DNA of 64,000 bases, from contig NZ_CACSJJ010000010.1 of the NCBI RefSeq assembly GCF_902706295.1, positions 1-64,000 on the forward strand, in the 5' to 3' direction. Below, piece by piece: positions 1-6,862 of the stretch. The notes under the pieces were generated by a model. That model did no database searches. It saw nothing but the letters and a program-made list of their open reading frames with translations, and was not told where the DNA came from. Position numbers and translations under genes: made by a program. Source of the DNA: Arthrobacter sp. 18067. GTDB lineage: Bacteria; Actinomycetota; Actinomycetes; Actinomycetales; Micrococcaceae. The number at the start of each line of letters is the position of its first letter. Position 1 is the stretch's first letter.

Positions 1-1
1 C

Positions 2-55
2 ACCGGAACAACCACCACCACCAACGACACCTGCTGCCACACCAACAACCAGTAG
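2..55 (+). CDS. 3' end of an unidentified protein (partial)
   Basis: The frame is open from the window edge to a TAG stop and encodes a Thr/Asn-rich tail ending in a Cys-Cys-His segment (NDTCCHTNNQ). The next gene lies 150 bases downstream on the same strand behind two hairpins, which fits a gene ending here. Only 17 codons are visible, so no family can be named, and the frame could be chance. Confidence 0.3.
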   Translation, partial: TGTTTTTNDTCCHTNNQ

Positions 56-103
56 GACTGTCGGCCCTTCCTGAAACGGGTTGGTGAGCAACCAGCCCGA
101 CAA

Positions 104-142
104 CCGGTTCCCGATGCGGCCTCCAGCGGCATCGGGAACCGG
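104..142. terminator. Perfect 14-bp stem-loop
   Basis: The arms CCGGTTCCCGATGC (104-117) and GCATCGGGAACCGG (129-142) pair perfectly around an 11-base loop. The element lies 49 bases after the stop of the partial upstream gene and before the DUF5134-like gene. There is no T-tract, so it may be a factor-assisted terminator or an RNA-stability element. Confidence 0.5.
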
Positions 143-151
143 ACCAGACTT

Positions 152-188
152 CGGTCCCCGGTGCTGCTCAAAGCCGTGCCGGGGACCG
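152..188. terminator. Second stem-loop in tandem, 10-bp stem
   Basis: CGGTCCCCGG (152-161) pairs with CCGGGGACCG (179-188). It is 10 bases after the first hairpin and 16 bases before the GTG at 205, so it lies in the presumed leader of that gene. It could be a tandem terminator or a leader structure that limits ribosome access. Confidence 0.4.
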
Positions 189-204
189 AATCCATCTACC
201 CCCG

Positions 205-894
205 GTGTCATCGACCATTCCCACCAGCGAGAGCGTGATCCGTGTGTTCAACATCCCGGCAATAACCTGGACCCTGACCCTGTTTCTCCTGGCCGGAGGA
301 ACCTACTACATCCGGCGGGCCATCCGGTCCCGCCGCACGACGGACCGCATCAACCACGCCCTCCACGCCCTGATGCACACCCTGATGGCTGCCATGCTCT
401 GGAACGCCATCCCCTCCACCACTCTGGTCCAGATCGCCGTCCTCGCCGCCGCCACCCTCTGGTTCATCATCCAGGCCGTCGCCCGCCCCCAATTCAGAAC
501 CTTCTGCGCTGGTACCCAGGACCGGCTCAAGTGCCTTTATCACAGCCTCACCATGGCCGCGGCAGCCCTCATGATCGCTATGATGGCCATCCCCGGCGCG
601 GCAACGACCGGCGCCGGCGCGACTGGCCACGCGACGGCCGGCCACAACCACCACGCCATGAGCGGAGCGCCCGCCACCGGCGCAGCCTTCAACCACACCC
701 CCGCCGTGGCCATCATCCTTACCGTGCTCTTTGGAACAGCCGCGGCCGTCTTCCTGGTCCTGTTCCTGCGTCGCCACCAGCCCACACGCACCAAAGAGCA
801 CCACACCACCCGGCGCACCAGCCGCACCGACCATGCCCTCGAAGCCACCGGCGCCGCCATCATGGCCATCATGTTCGCCACCATGACCGCCTAG
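205..894 (+). CDS. DUF5134-like integral membrane protein
   Basis: 229 residues with a GTG start. Hydrophobic helices lie near residues 15-33, 50-65, 70-92, 110-130, 165-190 and at the C-terminus. Paired MH motifs (HALMHTLMAAMLW, YHSLTMAAAALM) and a His/Met-rich loop (HNHHAMSG) resemble DUF5134 membrane proteins, which often sit near copper or other metal-handling genes. A metal-related role is inference from the His/Met loop. The codon use is strongly C-biased, and long antisense and alternate frames are open as a result. Nothing else in this operon is visible because the window starts just upstream. Confidence 0.6.
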   Translation: MSSTIPTSESVIRVFNIPAITWTLTLFLLAGGTYYIRRAIRSRRTTDRINHALHALMHTLMAAMLWNAIPSTTLVQIAVLAAATLWFIIQAVARPQFRTFCAGTQDRLKCLYHSLTMAAAALMIAMMAIPGAATTGAGATGHATAGHNHHAMSGAPATGAAFNHTPAVAIILTVLFGTAAAVFLVLFLRRHQPTRTKEHHTTRRTSRTDHALEATGAAIMAIMFATMTA

Positions 895-930
895 CCAACC
901 ACGCCAATCCCAGCCGCCTGGGGGCCCGCA

Positions 931-985
931 GCCGTACCGGCGGCAGCACCGACGTCGTGCTCTATGGATTTACAGGACCGGTCGT
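931..985 (+). pseudogene. Short remnant of a gap (GAPDH) gene
   Basis: Bases 937-961 are identical to 7237-7261 inside the intact gap gene. Similarity continues with scattered mismatches to about 985. In the gap frame the segment reads TGGSTDVVLYGF, against AGGSTDVVLYGF in the real protein at the start of its NAD-binding domain. The copy is in the same orientation, exactly 6300 bases upstream, and runs into the 3' end of the GH15 gene. It is a vestige of duplication or recombination and not a functional gene. Confidence 0.65.
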
Positions 986-2784
986 TTGACCGCCAGGCTG
1001 AGCAGATCCACGTTGTGCATTGCGTCCGCGGCCCGCACGAGGGCCAGGTGGGAGAACGCTTGGGGGAAATTGCCGGCCATTCTGTTGCCGGCTGTATCGA
1101 ACTCTTCACTGAGCAGACCGAGATCGTTTGCCAGCCCCACCAGTTTGTCCATGAGCTTGGCAGCGTCCACATGACGGCCGGTGCGGGCGTACTGCTCAAC
1201 CAACCAGAACGAGCACGCCAGGAATGGGTGTTCGCCTGGTTCAAGGCCATCCACGCCTGTTTGGGTCAGGTACCGCATCAAGAGGCCATCGCTGGTGACC
1301 AGTTCGCCTTCCATTCTTTCGATGGTTCCGAGCATGTGTTCGTCGTCGTAGGCAAGGAACCCCACTTGAGGGATAACCAGCAGGGCGGCGTCGGTTTGAG
1401 TGCCGCCGTAGCTTTGCGTAAAGGTGTTCAGGGCCTGGTTGAATCCACGGGTCATGATTTCTTCCCGCAAGTTGTCCCGCAACCTCTCCCAATGGTCAGC
1501 CGGGCCTGCGAGTCCATGGTCGCGAACAGCCCGGACTCCGCAATCGAACGCCGCCCACATCATCACCCTGGAGTGCGTGAAGTATCTGGTGGAACCCCGC
1601 ATTTCCCACAGACCAAAGTCCTTGTCATCGATGTGCTTTTCGACAAAAGACAAAAGGGCGCGCTGCAGTGCCCAGGAAAATGAGTCTTCCCGACCTCCCG
1701 CCAGCCTCAGCCTTTCCAGCGCAACCATGACTTCCCCAACGACGTCGGCCTGGTACTGTGCGGCTGCTGCGTTGCCTATGCGTACTGGCGCAGCGCCGTT
1801 GTACCCGGGCAGGTGCCCCAATGCCCGCTCTTCGAGATTGCGTTCGCCAGCTATTCCGTACATGATCTGCACGTCCTCGGGATCTCCAGCCAGAGCCCGC
1901 AGCAGCCAATCACGCCACTTCAGCGCCTCGGATTCATACCCATGCGTCAGCATCGATTCCAGGGTGAGGGCAGCGTCCCTTAGCCAGCAGTAGCGATAGT
2001 CCCAATTACGCGATCCCCCGAACTCTTCCGGCAAGGAGGTAGTGGGGGCTGCCACAATGCCACCGGTTTCGAAATGGGTCAGTGCCCGCAACACCAGGAG
2101 CGAACGCTTGACCATGGGGCTGTACGGGCCGTCCTGCCGGCAGTTACCTGCCCATGTCGTCCAATATGCAAGCGCTTCATCCAGGGCTTCGTCGAAGTTC
2201 GTCCGCTCCGGGAGTGGTCGGTAGGAGGGGAACCATGCCAGCTCAAAGTCCAGCTGCTCACCGGCTCCGACCGTGAATGAATTGCTATGGCCATGCGGAT
2301 GGGGGTGTGGCAATGGGTCGCAGTGCAAGGCCCACGCGTCCGGCCCGGCCATGGCAAGCAATGTATCTGCGTTGCCCGAGCGAACCCGGCTCATCCACGG
2401 CTTGATCGCCCCGTACTCGGGACGGACACTGAATTCCTGCCACAGGTCAACGTCCCCTTCAAGCCCTACGACGCGTCTGAGGAGTGCCGAGCCCGGCCGC
2501 CCAACGGGCATGAAATCGACAACTTTGACCCGCCCCTGCGACGTCTGCCAAATAGTCTCCAGGACGAAGGTCGAGTCCATGTAGTGCCTGGCTGCGACCG
2601 TCGCCGTGCGATCCTCAGGTGCAATAACCCACCGGCCGTGTTCTGCGGTGCCCAACAGTGCGCTGAAGCTCGCGGGCGAATCGAAGCGCGGAAAGCATAG
2701 CCAATCGATGCTCCCCCGTTTGGAGACGAGGGGGGCCGTAGCAAGATCTGACAGCAGCGCGTAATCCTCAATCGGTTCCGCCAT
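970..2784 (-). CDS. Glycoside hydrolase family 15 protein (trehalase/glucoamylase-like)
   Basis: 604 residues from ATG 2784 (MAEPIEDYALLSD), preferred over an in-frame TTG at 2802. GH15 landmarks occur in order: the N-terminal RGSIDWLCFPRFDSPA segment, GGSRNWDYRYCWLRDAAL in the (alpha/alpha)6 barrel, GHLPGYNGAAPVRIGNAAA, the general-acid region LWEMRG, and the C-terminal GEHPFLACSFWLVEQY. Family members hydrolyse trehalose or alpha-glucans in the cytoplasm, and no signal peptide is present. Mycobacterial relatives are trehalases, but the substrate cannot be fixed from sequence. Its 3' end abuts the gap remnant. A GntR regulator lies 78 bases upstream on the same strand. Confidence 0.85.
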   Translation of the reverse strand: MAEPIEDYALLSDLATAPLVSKRGSIDWLCFPRFDSPASFSALLGTAEHGRWVIAPEDRTATVAARHYMDSTFVLETIWQTSQGRVKVVDFMPVGRPGSALLRRVVGLEGDVDLWQEFSVRPEYGAIKPWMSRVRSGNADTLLAMAGPDAWALHCDPLPHPHPHGHSNSFTVGAGEQLDFELAWFPSYRPLPERTNFDEALDEALAYWTTWAGNCRQDGPYSPMVKRSLLVLRALTHFETGGIVAAPTTSLPEEFGGSRNWDYRYCWLRDAALTLESMLTHGYESEALKWRDWLLRALAGDPEDVQIMYGIAGERNLEERALGHLPGYNGAAPVRIGNAAAAQYQADVVGEVMVALERLRLAGGREDSFSWALQRALLSFVEKHIDDKDFGLWEMRGSTRYFTHSRVMMWAAFDCGVRAVRDHGLAGPADHWERLRDNLREEIMTRGFNQALNTFTQSYGGTQTDAALLVIPQVGFLAYDDEHMLGTIERMEGELVTSDGLLMRYLTQTGVDGLEPGEHPFLACSFWLVEQYARTGRHVDAAKLMDKLVGLANDLGLLSEEFDTAGNRMAGNFPQAFSHLALVRAADAMHNVDLLSLAVKRPVL

Positions 2785-2862
2785 ACGCCAACTAAAGCAC
2801 AAGGGGAACAGGGCGGGAACAGCACGCCAGGGTTACTCAACAGCTCCGCAGTCAGGACGTGC

Positions 2863-4287
2863 CTATTCTCCGGTGCCGCCCATGCAAAGCACCCACGGGA
2901 CTGCCGGGAGGGCACGTCGTTCAACAGGATCGCTGGCCTTAATGGTTCCGCCCAGGAACCGGCCTGTGTTGGTGGCAATGACGGTGCCGTGGTTATCCAC
3001 GATGGAGGTGTTCGGCGGCAACTGACCCAGGAGCGGCTCAAACGCGGACTGGAGTTGGCCGACCCGGACGTCGGCGCCCAGGGTCCCAACATAGTCTCCC
3101 GCGATGACCACCCGTTTGCTGAAAGTGACGACATTCTCGTTCGTTCCGCTGGCATCAACATACGCGTGGCTGGTGTGGACGTGGCTGTCCTCGCCCGGAT
3201 CGTCGGGCCGCCAAGGTGCTGTGGCGAAATCGTAGAGGTCTATGTCGATGTAGAGCCGCTGCGGCGATTCCGGAGCCACCGGCGTGTAGCACCAGGCCAT
3301 CCAGCTTTCGCCGAAATACGACTCATCGGCCACGAAGCCGGTTCCATAGAGGAGCGGAACGCCGATCGCTACGGCCCTCCGGGCCGCACCGTAGATGTCC
3401 GAATCCAACTGGTCCTTGCCGGCGGCGGACGCGATACCGGCACGTACTTCCTTCTCGACCTCGCGCATTGATGCTGCAGCGGTTCCATGGAACGTTGCGG
3501 CCAGCGACTCGATGGCAGCCACCGCGTCATCGATGGTGGTCGGGGTGGGCGAACCAGTCGAAATGCCTTCCAGTTCCATCCTCTGGTCAATGACCAGGTT
3601 CATGTCCCCCCTGACGTGTTCCTCTGCCAGCTCCCTGGCGAGTGCAGCGTCGCCCGCCCTGATGGCCTCGACGATGTGAGCATGCTCTTCAGCAGCCGCA
3701 TCCCTATGATCCGCCGGATCCGCCCAGACCAGTGGGCCCACCTCGGCCTGCAAGGCAATCTCTTGGCGCGTAAGCCTGACCGAACCAGAGCTGGCAGCGA
3801 GCTCAATATGGAACTTGCTGTCCGAACGGATCGCATCCGCCGGGCGCTCACACGCCCGGATTTCAACGGAGGTGTGTGCAAGGCGCCCCATGGAAAGGCG
3901 ATGGGACTGATTGGCCGACGCCGCGGCAGCTGCACCGGCCAGGAAGGCGCGGTACTCCCGCAAATCGCGCAGGTCTTCCAGGGAATACGACGCAAGTGAT
4001 TGGCGCTGCATGCGGGTGATATCCCCGGTGTTGGCCTTGACGAAGCTTCCTCCGCCCTTGCCACGCCGCGTTTCGACGAGACCCAATCCACGCAGCTCCG
4101 CGAGCGCGGAACGCAGCGTCAGGGTCGAAACACCCATCACGGAAGCCAGATAACTTTCGCTGGGAAGCTGGGACCCATCCTCAAGCACCCCGAGCTCGAT
4201 CGCGTGCCGCAGCCGGCGTCCGACTTCTTCACCGCGATCGGCTGCTTCCAACGGCGCGAAAGCGAGTTGCTCTTTCCATGTAATCAC
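2863..4287 (-). CDS. FadR-type GntR regulator with C-terminal Cache-like sensor domain
   Basis: 474 residues from GTG 4287 (MITWKEQLAFAP), chosen because GAGAG lies about 8 bases upstream; GTG 4296 and TTG 4302 are alternatives. Residues ~15-85 form a winged helix-turn-helix (LPSESYLASVMGVSTLTLRS). Residues ~95-220 are an FCD-like all-helical effector domain with conserved Asp/His (DSKFHIELA, EEHAHIVEAI). The C-terminal ~230 residues resemble a Cache fold (YVGTLGADVRVGQL, SIVDNHGTVIATN). No transmembrane helix is evident, so the Cache part would be cytoplasmic. Two palindromes just upstream suggest autoregulation. The ligand is unknown. Confidence 0.8.
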   Translation of the reverse strand: MITWKEQLAFAPLEAADRGEEVGRRLRHAIELGVLEDGSQLPSESYLASVMGVSTLTLRSALAELRGLGLVETRRGKGGGSFVKANTGDITRMQRQSLASYSLEDLRDLREYRAFLAGAAAAASANQSHRLSMGRLAHTSVEIRACERPADAIRSDSKFHIELAASSGSVRLTRQEIALQAEVGPLVWADPADHRDAAAEEHAHIVEAIRAGDAALARELAEEHVRGDMNLVIDQRMELEGISTGSPTPTTIDDAVAAIESLAATFHGTAAASMREVEKEVRAGIASAAGKDQLDSDIYGAARRAVAIGVPLLYGTGFVADESYFGESWMAWCYTPVAPESPQRLYIDIDLYDFATAPWRPDDPGEDSHVHTSHAYVDASGTNENVVTFSKRVVIAGDYVGTLGADVRVGQLQSAFEPLLGQLPPNTSIVDNHGTVIATNTGRFLGGTIKASDPVERRALPAVPWVLCMGGTGE

Positions 4288-4308
4288 GGTGCACACTCTC
4301 AATCAATT

Positions 4309-4352
4309 GACATTTAACCTTGAATGTCTATTGACCTTTAAAGATGAAGGTC
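4309..4352. promoter_or_regulatory. Paired palindromic operators upstream of the GntR-Cache gene
   Basis: Two inverted repeats share one design. GACATT (4309-4314) faces AATGTC (4323-4328), and GACCTT (4333-4338) faces AAGGTC (4347-4352). Each has an 8-base spacer and the two are offset by 24 bases. The segment is A+T-rich in a GC-rich genome and lies between the GntR gene and the small + strand gene at 4405. The form GAC(A/C)TT-N8-AA(T/G)GTC fits a dimeric regulator, most simply the adjacent GntR protein. Confidence 0.65.
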
Positions 4353-4404
4353 TAAAGTTAAGAGTAGCACTTAGAAGTTTTCAGGGACTCTCAAGAAGGG
4401 AAAG

Positions 4405-4557
4405 ATGATGACACGAGAAGAAGCTTTTGCACGATGCACTCCGGACTCCTACGTCGAGTTCTACGCCGGTCACTGGCTCGTCGTGCCATTCGCCCAGGTT
4501 GAGCAGCCACGGTTCTTCGTCTGCACCCCAAGGATGTCCCTCAATCCGCGAAGCTGA
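4405..4557 (+). CDS. Small hypothetical protein, 50 aa
   Basis: ATG 4405 (a second ATG follows at 4408) is preceded by AGAAGGG about 6 bases upstream, a good ribosome-binding site. The predicted product is 50 residues, starts MMTREEAFARCTPDSYVEFY, has a hydrophobic centre (HWLVVPFAQV) and ends MSLNPRS. Its last 17 bases overlap the 3' end of the opposite-strand HAD gene. It is divergent from the GntR-Cache gene and would share the twin-palindrome promoter, so it may be that regulator's target. I do not recognise a family. Confidence 0.5.
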   Translation: MMTREEAFARCTPDSYVEFYAGHWLVVPFAQVEQPRFFVCTPRMSLNPRS

Positions 4558-5524
4558 CCACCGGCGCGGCAGATGGTGCCACGTCAGGGTGGGCCGCCCA
4601 CCAAGCCGCACATGCTGCGCGCCAGCTATCGAGGTTATCCTCGCGTCCGCTGATGGTCACGGTATAGCCGGCTACGGAGGCAGCGGATTCCCCGCACCAG
4701 TATGAGGTCCCTTCCTTTCTTAGCGTCGGGTACTCCTCGTATAGCTCCCCGAGGGAGCCAATCAGATAATCCGGGCGCTGATCCACGTGTGCTGCCAAAG
4801 CCGTGTCGACCGAGTCGACGCCCGTCAGGACGAGCGCCGTGGCCATCCCAGCGCGGTTCCCACCGAGAATGTCCGTGTCCAGCCGGTCGCCCACCACAAT
4901 CGGACGGTCAACTCCTGAATGGCGGGCAGCGGTCTCAAAAAGGGCGGGCCCGGGCTTGCCTGCAACTGAGGGCGTCTTGGACGTAGCAGCGGCCACGGCG
5001 GCCACGAATGCACCGTTCCCTGGCGCAAACCCGCGCTCTTGGGGAAGCGACATATCGGTGTTCGTTGCGACCCAGACAGCGCCGGCGGCCACGGCGTAGG
5101 CGGCCTCAGCCAGGTCTTTCCATCCCAGCGCCGGCGAGAACCCCTGGATCACGGCGTCCGGCTGGTCATCAGCTGACCTGACGACGACGAGACCTTGCCC
5201 CCTGACCGCATCTGCCAGGGTCTCGCTCCCCACCACCAACACTGCCGAGCCAGCAGGAACCTGTCCAGCCAGGAGTTCAGCACCTGCCAGGGCTGAACCG
5301 AATACCTGCTCAGCTCTGGCTGGAGCACCCAGCTCACGCAAATGGGCAGCCACCTGTTCTGACGAGCGGGAGGCATTATTGGTCACGTACGCGAGGAGTT
5401 TGCCTTCTTCCCCGAGTCTTTCCAGCGCTTCTGTGGCCCCGTCGATAGCCCGCGGTCCTGTGTAAACAACGCCGTCGAGGTCCGCGAGCACACCGTCGTA
5501 TTGGTCAATGAGACGCTCAGCCAT
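4541..5524 (-). CDS. HAD superfamily IIA phosphatase (NagD/phosphoglycolate-phosphatase-like)
   Basis: 327 residues. HAD motif I is DLDGVVY with nucleophile pair Asp15/Asp17, motif II is VTNNAS near residue 48, the motif III lysine lies in GKPGPALF, and motif IV is VGDRLDTDI. The NagD-type C2A cap lies between motifs II and III. Members dephosphorylate small phosphometabolites such as 2-phosphoglycolate, pyridoxal phosphate or damaged sugar phosphates. The last ~60 residues (from ~270) extend beyond the usual HAD core. It overlaps the small upstream gene by 8 bases, which suggests translational coupling. The substrate is not predictable. Confidence 0.85.
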   Translation of the reverse strand: MAERLIDQYDGVLADLDGVVYTGPRAIDGATEALERLGEEGKLLAYVTNNASRSSEQVAAHLRELGAPARAEQVFGSALAGAELLAGQVPAGSAVLVVGSETLADAVRGQGLVVVRSADDQPDAVIQGFSPALGWKDLAEAAYAVAAGAVWVATNTDMSLPQERGFAPGNGAFVAAVAAATSKTPSVAGKPGPALFETAARHSGVDRPIVVGDRLDTDILGGNRAGMATALVLTGVDSVDTALAAHVDQRPDYLIGSLGELYEEYPTLRKEGTSYWCGESAASVAGYTVTISGREDNLDSWRAACAAWWAAHPDVAPSAAPVVSFAD

Positions 5525-5813
5525 GGAAGGCGCCGCTACTTATCTTGGTCATGATGCTTCCTGCCTCAGGGAACGTGTACAGATCGACGGAGTCGCCCCG
5601 GACAAACAAACGCCTGCAGCCAGTGCCGTTCTCGATGATCCAGACGAATCGGCCGTCCAAGGCGAGGTCATCCACGTAGGCGGCGTAGCGGAACGAATCC
5701 TCGGACCACACCTCAAGGCATTCGCCGCGCTGAAGGGTCGCCCATTCCTGGGCCGGTAGCCGGCGGGCGGGTCCGCGGTGCCGTGGGGCCTGTCCGGGCA
5801 AGTGCTGACCCAT
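5517..5813 (-). CDS. Small hypothetical protein, 98 aa
   Basis: ATG 5813 is preceded by GGAAGG 8 bases upstream, so this start is preferred over the longer open frame to 6074. The product (MGQHLPGQAPRHRG...) has a basic N-terminus and a beta-rich C-terminal half (CLEVWSEDSFRYAAYVDDL, VWIIENGTGCRRLFVRGDS). It overlaps the start of the HAD phosphatase gene by 8 bases and lies downstream of the hexulose-phosphate synthase terminators, so the pair is probably its own unit. The fold suggests a small beta domain; I do not recognise the family. Confidence 0.65.
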   Translation of the reverse strand: MGQHLPGQAPRHRGPARRLPAQEWATLQRGECLEVWSEDSFRYAAYVDDLALDGRFVWIIENGTGCRRLFVRGDSVDLYTFPEAGSIMTKISSGAFHG

Positions 5814-5873
5814 GTGGTGGTCCTTCCAAAGGTATGCGCCGGAAGTCCTTCCCCGGGCCGCGGGCAAAATTGA

Positions 5874-5909
5874 CGGCTGCGGACCCTGGTATTCCAGGGC
5901 CCGCAGCCG
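5874..5909 (-). terminator. Rho-independent terminator of the hexulose-phosphate synthase gene
   Basis: A 16-bp stem (5874-5889 with 5894-5909, one mismatch) has the loop TATT. Read on the minus strand it is followed by TCAATTTTG, a short T-rich tract. It lies 58 bases past the stop codon at 5968. Confidence 0.75.
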
Positions 5910-5918
5910 TTGTAGTGA

Positions 5919-5949
5919 CGTCCCGCAACCCCTGAATATGTGCGGGACG
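5919..5949 (-). terminator. Upstream companion stem-loop after the hexulose-phosphate synthase gene
   Basis: CGTCCCGCA (5919-5927) and TGCGGGACG (5941-5949) form a perfect 9-bp stem with a 13-base loop. It begins 18 bases after the stop codon and precedes the larger terminator at 5874-5909. Confidence 0.5.
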
Positions 5950-5967
5950 CCACGGTTTGTTGGAGGA

Positions 5968-6591
5968 CTAGACGATGGCGGCGCGGAGCGCCTTTGCAGC
6001 CAGGGCAGGGTCCTCGGCACCGTAAATGGCGCCACCGGCGACGGCGACATCAGCACCGGCGTTCTGCACATCACCGATCGTGGCCAGCTTCACACCACCA
6101 GCAACCGAGAACGGAACACGGGCCTCAGCACCAGCACGCAGCAAACCATTCAAGTCAAAGCCAGGCTTGGCCTGCTCATCCAAACCAGCGTGCATCTCCA
6201 CGAACTTCGCACCCAACGCACGAACTTCCTTGGCACGCGAAACCTTATCCGCAATACCGATCAGGTCAACCACAACACCCTTGTTGTGAGCCTTGGCAGC
6301 CTTGACCGCACCAGCAATCGTCGAATCATCAGCAGCACCAAGCACGGTCACCAGGTCAGCGCCTGCCTTGAACGCAATATCAGCCTCAAGCTCGCCGGCA
6401 TCCATGGTCTTCAAATCAGCAAAGACAATCTTGTCCGGGTGGGCATTCTTAACCGCGGTAATAACCGACAAGCCCTCAGCCTTAATCAACGGGGTACCCA
6501 GCTCGATGATGTCAACGTACTCGGCAACCTGGCCAGCCAGCTCAAGAGCAGCCTCGGTAGTCAGCAAATCAATAGCAACTTGGAGTTTCAT
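5968..6591 (-). CDS. hxlA: 3-hexulose-6-phosphate synthase
   Basis: 207 residues, the usual length for the orotidine-5'-phosphate decarboxylase-suprafamily TIM barrel enzyme. Signatures include MKLQVAIDLL at strand 1, VDIIELGTPLI, FADLKTMDAGELEA with the metal/catalytic Asp-Lys-Asp set (Asp59, Lys61, Asp64), and SVAGGVK plus VAVAGGAIYGA at the phosphate site. It condenses formaldehyde with ribulose 5-phosphate, or runs in reverse. The usual partner, 6-phospho-3-hexuloisomerase (hxlB), is absent from this window. Codon choice is unusually uniform (repeated gcc, atc, aag on the coding strand), as in highly expressed genes. An AGAAAG site lies upstream of the ATG. Confidence 0.9.
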   Translation of the reverse strand: MKLQVAIDLLTTEAALELAGQVAEYVDIIELGTPLIKAEGLSVITAVKNAHPDKIVFADLKTMDAGELEADIAFKAGADLVTVLGAADDSTIAGAVKAAKAHNKGVVVDLIGIADKVSRAKEVRALGAKFVEMHAGLDEQAKPGFDLNGLLRAGAEARVPFSVAGGVKLATIGDVQNAGADVAVAGGAIYGAEDPALAAKALRAAIV

Positions 6592-6761
6592 AACAACGCT
6601 TCTTTCTATAGGAGGTGCGGTTCCCTATCCATGGTTCCGAAGTGAACAGGCAGGGGGAACGCTGTTTTTGGATGGTTGAAACTACCCTTTAGGACGGGTC
6701 AGTGCAGGCCGGGCCCAACCCACCCAAAAGAGTGGCTAAAACCATCCTGAATTAGCGTTTC

Positions 6762-6817
6762 GGCTCCTTCCCTTCGGAAGGACGATGGAGAGGTACCCTC
6801 CGGAACTCCCGGGAGCC
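6762..6817 (+). promoter_or_regulatory. Possible structured RNA leader upstream of gap-pfkA
   Basis: GGCTCC (6762-6767) can pair with GGAGCC (6812-6817). This would enclose a TTCC-CTTC-GGAA hairpin (6768-6779) and a GGAG/CTCC hairpin (~6787-6801), giving a three-way junction. It ends 45 bases before the gap ATG. The fold resembles a cis-regulatory RNA, but I could not match it to a known riboswitch class. Confidence 0.35.
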
Positions 6818-6862
6818 TACGGCTGACACACAGATCCCGGCCCTCTTAGGAAAGGCAGTCCA

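Noticed and set aside
205..900. Alternate and antisense frames over the DUF5134-like gene
   Set aside because: The +1 frame from 81 gives a His/Arg/Pro-rich low-complexity product and the minus frame gives Gly/Val-rich repeats. The chosen frame has regular hydrophobic helices.
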